Position numbers and translations under genes: made by a program. 64,000 nt of DNA from JAZDEY01 sp043808325 [NCBI: Candidatus Eiseniibacteriota bacterium] (GTDB taxonomy: Bacteria > Arandabacterota > Arandabacteria > Arandabacterales). The notes under the pieces were generated by a model. It was not told the origin of the DNA and made no database searches. It was given only the letters and a program-made list of their open reading frames with translations. The stretch's first letter is position 1. Every line of letters starts with the position of its first letter. This document shows positions 58,615 to 64,000 of the stretch, in pieces. The stretch lies in assembly GCA_043808325.1 (NCBI GenBank), contig JAZDEY010000082.1, positions 8,265 through 72,264 of the forward strand. The letters run 5' to 3'.

Positions 58615-61236
58615 TCAATCGTCCATCGGCCCCGTCGATTCCAGCACTCGCTCTGCCGAACTGGCTCCCACCCCTTCATATAGCGAGCCCACCAGCACCC
58701 GGAAATTGATGTTGAGCCGGGCCTTCGCACATGATGTCACCCAGTCGTCCTCCTGTCCGTCCCCATCGGTGTCGCGGCAGCAATAGCATTCACAGATCTT
58801 GGAGCCTGCTAGGTCGGCAGTTATCCCACCCTCAATCGCCTGGGTCAGCTCCTTCCCATATTCCTCAAGGAAAAGATCGCCGAAATCGGTGATGCCGCAA
58901 TTGCATGGAGCGAACTCAGGTCTGCCTTGGATCGTGAAGCTCATGGGATTGTAGTCGGTGTTGTGATAATTGCAGAGGTATCTGGTTGTCACATAGGCTG
59001 CAGCGGCATAGCGGGTGTACCCGCTACACCCGATCACATCCATGGCTCCCAGATCGAACTGGCCGGTGCCGCCAAGCCTGGTGTCGATAATGATCTCGAT
59101 GCCATCAAAGGCAATGCCCGACGTGATTCCGGCTATGTCAATCACCTGACCGGGACCGGGCCCGCTGGGGCAGGGCCATCCGGGGCTCAGCTTCCGTGCG
59201 CCTATTGTTGCAGCGGTGAAACTAAGCTCCGTCTCGTAGGTGCCGTCGGCATTCATATCAAGCTGAACCGTCCCCTCCATCCTGCCCTTGGGCTTCATCA
59301 GGAGATCGCGCGGAGCGCTGATGCTGTGATCCTGCTCCACGGTGACCTGAATCGAATCAGGGTAGTAATCCTCGTGTGAGGCCACTAGCCGGTAAGTCCC
59401 TGGGGCGAGCCGCAGGCTGTAGGACCCGTTGTTTATGATATAGGTATCGTTTGTGTGTTCGCCGCCGATCTGTCTCACCGTGAGATCTAGCCGCTTCTTG
59501 AACTTGATATCGGCCACACTGTTCCTCTGCAGGATCTCGTCAACTACGTTGCCGCCGACCGATCCCGATACCACCTCCAGCTCGAGGTAAGGCGCGGTCA
59601 CGGTTGTATCCTCGATCACGTTGACCGTAACCGATTGGGCGATGTAGCCGGTCTTGGAAGCTCTGATTGTCTTTTCTCCTACCATGATGTTCTCGAAGTA
59701 GTAGCCCCCCGACGCGCCGGTGTGAACTTGATGCGCGGGATTCATCGGGTTGCCTGTATCGCCCTCAAGATCGACCGTGGCGCCGTCAATGGGAAGGCCG
59801 CTGCCCTTGTCATGAACGCTTCCGGCGATCTTCCCGACGTGTATCTCCGTGACTTGCTCCCAGATCGCGAAGCTGGTCTTGAAGCGGGTGGAGTAGAAGC
59901 CGTAGGTGGTCTTCATTACCGTAGTCACGTTGTCGCTGATCAGCACCACCTTGGCCGGAAGAAGAGCGTACCGCCCAAGCGATGCCAGCGCTTCTTTGCC
60001 CAGATTGATGCGCAAGGCTGCCATGGCCTTGGCGCGGAAAGCTTCGTTGTTCACGATCTCACCGAGGGTCTCTTTGGCTATGAACCACACCAAACCGAAG
60101 GGTTCGCGGGCTCTGATGCGCTCGTATATGTAGTCGGCCCTCCTTGGATACCTGAGGAAGCCCAGCAGTTCGAGCACCGTCTGCTTCGCGAGCTCCCCGC
60201 GGCCGAAGGTGCTTGAGGTGTTGGCTATCACTGACACGATCTGAGGCACGAACTCGAAAAGGACAGTGGCCCCGCCTGCATACAGTACATACGGCTTCTC
60301 AAGATTGGTCAGGTCATCGAAGTTGTTGTCGGAGTCCGATGCCCAACCGGCCCCGTAGACGAAGACCTGTAGGGTATCGCCGTTGGGCTCAAGATCAAGA
60401 TTGAATTCGCGCTCGGAGGGCGCCCACATCTTGCCCTTGAGGGCATCGAGCAGAGTCCCGTTGGGGAAGAGAAGGAACTCCTCGCTGGGCGTGACACAAT
60501 AGGCCCAGCGACCGCGTGCGTTGGTAACCATGAATTTGTCGGCGCCGGAGTAAGTGATCTCGTGGCCGCTCACCGGATAGCCCGGAGTGATGCTGACATC
60601 GGCGCCGGGGGTACCCACCATATCGCCGACCATCTGGGCGCTCTCCGGATAGTAGCGCGCGACGGCCGCGGGGTAGGAATTCAGGTAGGCCGTCACCGCC
60701 TCGGTTAGGAGGGAATCGATCTCGGCATCCTCAATCCCCAGGACCTCTGGGTTTTCAGTCATCTTGCTCGCCAGTAGGCTTTCCAGGGCATCGATCTCCC
60801 GAAGGCCGTCGAGTACCGACAGCACTTCTTGGGCCCCGGACTGTTCGGCCACGCACACCAGCGGATTGAGATAGGTCAGAGCAAGTGAGGTCGAGCGGAC
60901 ATCCATCTGGATCCCGCCGGCCTCTTGCGGATCGGGTACTATGGCCATCAGCATCGGCACGTCGCCCCCGCTGCATGCAAGCGCAAGTCCCGGGAGGCCC
61001 TCATTTCCCTGTATGGTGAACCAACCGGTGGGATCCGCCGAGGCCTGGTGGTCCCCGAAGCTTATGACGACACTCTCCAGATCAACGGCCTCGCCTGCGG
61101 GAAACTCCACGCTCCCGACCATGGACACCTCTACCGGTCCTGGCTGCGTGTTTCCTCCATCCTGAGAACAGGACAGTATCAGGAGGAGTGCGGCCAGTAC
61201 TGCCACGAGTGATACCGATGCTCGCGAGTTCGACAT
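58615..61236 (-). CDS. Large lipoprotein with carboxypeptidase-regulatory-like domains
   Basis: An 873-residue exported protein with lipoprotein signal 'LVAVLAALLLILSCSQDGG' (lipobox I-L-S-C, so the -3 residue is I). The middle holds at least two beta-sandwich repeats of the carboxypeptidase-regulatory (CarboxypepD_reg/PEGA) type ('KIAGSVHDKGSGLPIDGATV', 'EKTIRASKTGYIAQSVTVNV', 'LAPGTYRLVASHEDYYPDSI'). The C-terminal part is Cys-rich ('CNCGITDFGD', 'CECYCCRDTDGDGQEDD'), including a DxDxDG-like calcium loop. No enzyme site seen. Probably a surface or outer-membrane protein of this lineage. It has no operon partner. Confidence 0.8.
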   Translation of the reverse strand: MSNSRASVSLVAVLAALLLILSCSQDGGNTQPGPVEVSMVGSVEFPAGEAVDLESVVISFGDHQASADPTGWFTIQGNEGLPGLALACSGGDVPMLMAIVPDPQEAGGIQMDVRSTSLALTYLNPLVCVAEQSGAQEVLSVLDGLREIDALESLLASKMTENPEVLGIEDAEIDSLLTEAVTAYLNSYPAAVARYYPESAQMVGDMVGTPGADVSITPGYPVSGHEITYSGADKFMVTNARGRWAYCVTPSEEFLLFPNGTLLDALKGKMWAPSEREFNLDLEPNGDTLQVFVYGAGWASDSDNNFDDLTNLEKPYVLYAGGATVLFEFVPQIVSVIANTSSTFGRGELAKQTVLELLGFLRYPRRADYIYERIRAREPFGLVWFIAKETLGEIVNNEAFRAKAMAALRINLGKEALASLGRYALLPAKVVLISDNVTTVMKTTYGFYSTRFKTSFAIWEQVTEIHVGKIAGSVHDKGSGLPIDGATVDLEGDTGNPMNPAHQVHTGASGGYYFENIMVGEKTIRASKTGYIAQSVTVNVIEDTTVTAPYLELEVVSGSVGGNVVDEILQRNSVADIKFKKRLDLTVRQIGGEHTNDTYIINNGSYSLRLAPGTYRLVASHEDYYPDSIQVTVEQDHSISAPRDLLMKPKGRMEGTVQLDMNADGTYETELSFTAATIGARKLSPGWPCPSGPGPGQVIDIAGITSGIAFDGIEIIIDTRLGGTGQFDLGAMDVIGCSGYTRYAAAAYVTTRYLCNYHNTDYNPMSFTIQGRPEFAPCNCGITDFGDLFLEEYGKELTQAIEGGITADLAGSKICECYCCRDTDGDGQEDDWVTSCAKARLNINFRVLVGSLYEGVGASSAERVLESTGPMDD

Positions 61237-61463
61237 TCGACTGATACCTCCTCGGTAGAGATTCGTGGAATCCGGATGCTCTCAATCGATCATCGCTGAC
61301 TGAGGGGACGTGCTATCTGCAAGTCGGCGCCTCCATGGGTTCAATCGGCTCCCCGCGGGTGTTACGTGAGCGGAATTCCCCGACGGCAACGGCCGACGGG
61401 CAGAGACAGCCGGGCATACTGGCAGGATCTGCTTGTCAATCGGTTAGCGAGATATGACGCGGT

Positions 61464-63641
61464 CTATCTCAGGAGGCTCAACTTCCCCGTCCGGGAGAGG
61501 TCGCCGGATCTGAATCTATAGAAGTAGATCCCAGCTCCGGCCTCTCGGCCGGCCGAGTCCGTGCCGTCCCAGACAAGCGAATGCGTGCCCGCGTCGAACG
61601 GTTTGATGCCGAGATCCCTTACTAGCCTCCCCGCGACATCATAGATGGCGACCGACACCGTAGAGGACCGAGTGAGCGAGAAGGAAATGGTCGCGCTGTC
61701 CCGGAACGGGTTTGGGCCCACGGAAGTTGCGACCTCACGCGGCGCCAGCGGCTCGACACCCGCGCACCAGGTGGTATCAAGCACCCCTCGGATCATGTAG
61801 TTGCCATAGGCGCCGTTGTCCACATAGAAATTCCCCTGGTAGTAGGTCATGGTCCGCCCCGACCACGCGGAGCTATTGTCGGAGGCCATGTCGGAGCCGT
61901 TGTACTCGACATAGACTGCCCAGAAGTCTCCCGACGGAATGATCACGTTTTCGCTGCTGAAGTCCTCATAGGTCCAGGCGTATGTGACCGCAGCAGTGGT
62001 GGTATGCAGGGTCGACAGGGGAATTCCGGGTTTTCCGCCCACACCCGAAGCATCCCAGATCCGGCACTGGAAGTTGGGATTGTAGGGATCGCAACTCATG
62101 ATGTTGAGCCCCCGCACCCAGGCGGGATACTTGGCCGGAGTCACCTTGACAGCAAACCCGGAGTTGGCTGCGCCCCAGTAGTAGCAGATGTCGCGCCATC
62201 CATCATCGTAGGCAATCTCGTCATAGAGGTTGCCGGCGCTCACAACCATATTCATCAGGGTCTTTTGCGGATTACCCCACGTGATGCCAGTCACTGTGAC
62301 GGCCGACGGGGTTCCGCGATAGGTGCTAGATGTCGGAATGACGAGGCCATCGAACCAGTTCCTCGCTTGATAGGGGTACATGTCACCGCGGTCGGCATAG
62401 TTCCCAGGCGTGCCACAGTCCAAGTTGAAGTTGCCGTCAGGCTGCTCAACGGTCACCAGAGAATGGAAGCCGCCCGAAGTGCAAGTGCCGCCGTTTTCGC
62501 AATCGTTTTCGGTCCAAGCGTTCTCATCCACGTGGAAGACCATGAGTCCCTTCTTGCGAAGGCTCCGGTCGAATGGATCCGCAAGGCTATCGTAAAATGC
62601 GGCAAGGAAGTACTCAGACTCAGGGCCGTCTGTCCCTAACTTGAGGACCTGCTGATAGGGAGGTTGCGGCAGCAGCTCGAACGATGAGAGTTGAATCGGA
62701 TTAGCCGAGCCGGTGACCACGGTAGGCGTGAGCCAGCCCATCTTGATCTTGCCCCATGGACAAATGTGCGTCGGGCGAGAAGGTGTCATCACGTCGCCAC
62801 CCCAGCCACCATATCCCATAAGCGCCCAGGCCCCGACTCCCCAACTTGTGATGGACGTACACCATCTGCCGACATCATACTGGTCGGGAAGCCCCAGGAT
62901 GTGGCCATACTCGTGGCAGAAGACCCCAATGTTGATGTGAGCGACGGGCGACGACTTCTGAAGCTCCGGACAACAGGTGTAGGTATCAATCGTGACGCCA
63001 TCGTAACTGCGGGCGGTCCCGCCCATGGCGCTAATCGAGCTGGTGTGGCTCTGGATGTCGTTGGTGTTGAGGCTGGTCTCGCAGCCTTCGCCGCTATGCA
63101 CAATGAAGATCGACTCGGCTACTCCGTCCCCATCATTGTCGAACTGGGCGAAATTACAGCCCGCCGCTTCGGCGGCATCGACCGCCTCTTCAACCAGTTT
63201 GGCCGTGTTCTGAGGGTAGGTTCCCCAGCCCTTAAGGCCATTGCCATAGTAATTTCGGCCCTGACTGGCCGTATACCAGCCCCGCGTCTCACCGGAAAGC
63301 ACAAGCTGGCTATAGGAGACCTGCGCGTAGTACGCAGCTATGCTGCCCACACCCCATGAGCCAAAGGCCATACTGTCGAATGATGCCCGCGAGTAAGTGT
63401 TGGCAAGGTCGCTAAACTTGATCACGATCACCAGGGCTTTGTAGCTTCCCAACCGACCTGCGGGAGGGATAGGAAGTGGCGTATTTACGTATTCGGGTGG
63501 CGGCGCAAGCAATTCCTTCGAGAGCATGGATGGGCCGCCGGCCTTCTCCATTGCGACCGGATTGATCGGCATGCCATAGGCAAGTGATGAAAGAACGACC
63601 ACCAGACCTGCTGCCAAGAATGCACGCTTAAGCAGACTCAT
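61464..63641 (-). CDS. Secreted M6-family metalloprotease with sorting domain
   Basis: A 725-residue exported protease of the M6 (immune inhibitor A) family. Signal peptide at residues 1-23. The zinc site is 'VFCHEYGHILGLPDQYDVG', with catalytic Glu and the typical HExxHxxGLPDxYD. An N-terminal family block 'GSYKALVIVIKFSDLANTY' precedes it. The last 90 residues form a FlgD/Por-type domain ('VGPNPFRDSATISFSL', 'IYDVAGRLVRDLG', 'GAGIYFYRFRSGDL') like that of the protease at 52.9 kb. Start ATG 63641 follows GAGGTGC. Likely degrades extracellular protein, feeding the Liv importer. Confidence 0.93.
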   Translation of the reverse strand: MSLLKRAFLAAGLVVVLSSLAYGMPINPVAMEKAGGPSMLSKELLAPPPEYVNTPLPIPPAGRLGSYKALVIVIKFSDLANTYSRASFDSMAFGSWGVGSIAAYYAQVSYSQLVLSGETRGWYTASQGRNYYGNGLKGWGTYPQNTAKLVEEAVDAAEAAGCNFAQFDNDGDGVAESIFIVHSGEGCETSLNTNDIQSHTSSISAMGGTARSYDGVTIDTYTCCPELQKSSPVAHINIGVFCHEYGHILGLPDQYDVGRWCTSITSWGVGAWALMGYGGWGGDVMTPSRPTHICPWGKIKMGWLTPTVVTGSANPIQLSSFELLPQPPYQQVLKLGTDGPESEYFLAAFYDSLADPFDRSLRKKGLMVFHVDENAWTENDCENGGTCTSGGFHSLVTVEQPDGNFNLDCGTPGNYADRGDMYPYQARNWFDGLVIPTSSTYRGTPSAVTVTGITWGNPQKTLMNMVVSAGNLYDEIAYDDGWRDICYYWGAANSGFAVKVTPAKYPAWVRGLNIMSCDPYNPNFQCRIWDASGVGGKPGIPLSTLHTTTAAVTYAWTYEDFSSENVIIPSGDFWAVYVEYNGSDMASDNSSAWSGRTMTYYQGNFYVDNGAYGNYMIRGVLDTTWCAGVEPLAPREVATSVGPNPFRDSATISFSLTRSSTVSVAIYDVAGRLVRDLGIKPFDAGTHSLVWDGTDSAGREAGAGIYFYRFRSGDLSRTGKLSLLR

Positions 63642-63983
63642 TTGGGCACCTCGTGATTATGAACCCTTAGTGTGCGCTCGCAGCTTGACCGCCGAAGGAG
63701 TGACAACTACTTGCAGGTGATCCGGTACGGACTCGCAGTCCCTCCGTGGCCCCGCGCCGGCCTCGCTTGCAGTCCCATCGCCGGTGAAGCCCTAATGCGC
63801 CAGTTCATGTTCTATCGCTTCAAGCCAATTGTACCCCACCTGCGACCGGAAGTCAACCGCGCGCATTGACTCATAATAAATGTATTCGAAAGGGGTTCGT
63901 TGCCTCAGAAATAAAAAGTATTCGAAACATTGGTCAGATACGCTCCTGGCGCCGTGGGAATCGGCGCTCAGGAGGTAGCAGGC
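63642..63983. other. Intergenic region with a repeated TTCGAA element
   Basis: No convincing gene in these 342 bases. GTATTCGAAA occurs at 63882-63891 and again at 63918-63927, 36 bases apart, each centred on the palindrome TTCGAA, about 60-100 bases before the gene start at 63984. They may be paired binding sites for a regulator of that gene. Confidence 0.4.
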
Positions 63984-64000
63984 ATGGGGATGGACATGAG
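63984..64000 (+). CDS. Start of a further gene, cut by the window end
   Basis: ATGGGGATGGACATGAG is preceded by AGGAGG with seven bases of spacing, an excellent ribosome-binding site. Only 'MGMDM' can be read, so the product cannot be guessed. Confidence 0.4.

Overview
The window looks like a piece of the chromosome of an anaerobic, Gram-negative, moderately GC-rich bacterium, probably from an uncultured lineage near the FCB group (Eisenbacteria, Zixibacteria and Latescibacteria-like phyla). The pointers are: secreted proteases ending in FlgD/Por-type C-terminal domains (52926-56180, 61464-63641); a beta-helix protein with the tail 'STWGAIKAIFR' (22513-23691); predicted lipoproteins and a beta-barrel-like protein ending in Phe; and an anaerobic enzyme set (group-4 [NiFe] hydrogenase, flavodiiron protein, rubredoxin, rubrerythrins, AmmeMemoRadiSam radical-SAM enzyme). 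This placement is inference. No rRNA, tRNA or CRISPR array was seen.

Layout. 1-8.3 kb: glycosyltransferase, AhpD-like protein, gdhA with a good promoter and terminator, a radical-SAM enzyme, a ferritin-like protein, a beta-barrel-like protein, glnA and alkaline phosphatase. 8.5-22.4 kb: the centrepiece, a tightly packed minus-strand run of about 18 genes. It encodes a sulfhydrogenase/anaerobic sulfite reductase-type beta/gamma electron-input pair, a polyferredoxin, a complete group-4 [NiFe] hydrogenase with all four NiFe cysteine ligands, a complete Mrp-type Na+/H+ antiporter set including two antiporter-like subunits, a hydrogenase maturation protease and a Na+/H+ antiporter. Read together it suggests a nicotinamide-linked, ion-translocating hydrogenase with its own sodium circuit. 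22.5-25.9 kb: secreted beta-helix protein, ZIP metal transporter, a lone DUF438-type PAS protein and two small proteins. 26.0-29.8 kb: a band-7/phosphodiesterase/TPR fusion and an isolated tyrosine recombinase with two altered catalytic residues.

29.8-35.4 kb: an oxygen/NO-defence operon (WrbA, flavin reductase-rubredoxin fusion, flavodiiron protein, rubrerythrin) followed by a methyltransferase and a polytopic membrane protein. 35.4-39.5 kb: a multidomain hybrid histidine kinase overlapping a receiver-DHp protein whose receiver lacks the phosphoacceptor Asp. 39.7-44.2 kb: livKHMGF branched-chain amino-acid ABC transporter. 44.4-50.6 kb: beta-CASP nuclease, sulfatase-fold lipoprotein, PDZ aspartyl protease, and an ArsR regulator beside a small Cys-rich protein with a similar coiled-coil tail. 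50.8-64 kb: an IS3-type transposase scar, a polytopic membrane protein, an M4/M36-like protease behind a strong promoter and structured leader, a nitrilase with a coupled small gene, an unknown protein behind a perfect 14-bp inverted repeat, a large lipoprotein, an M6 protease and the probable start of one more gene.

The themes are nitrogen assimilation (gdhA, glnA, liv), H2/Na+ energy conservation, oxygen defence, and degradation of external protein feeding amino-acid uptake. The most notable items are the hydrogenase-Mrp-beta/gamma supercluster, the band-7/PDE/TPR fusion, the variant recombinase, the receiver-less DHp partner of the hybrid kinase, and the structured leaders near 52.8 and 57.4 kb.
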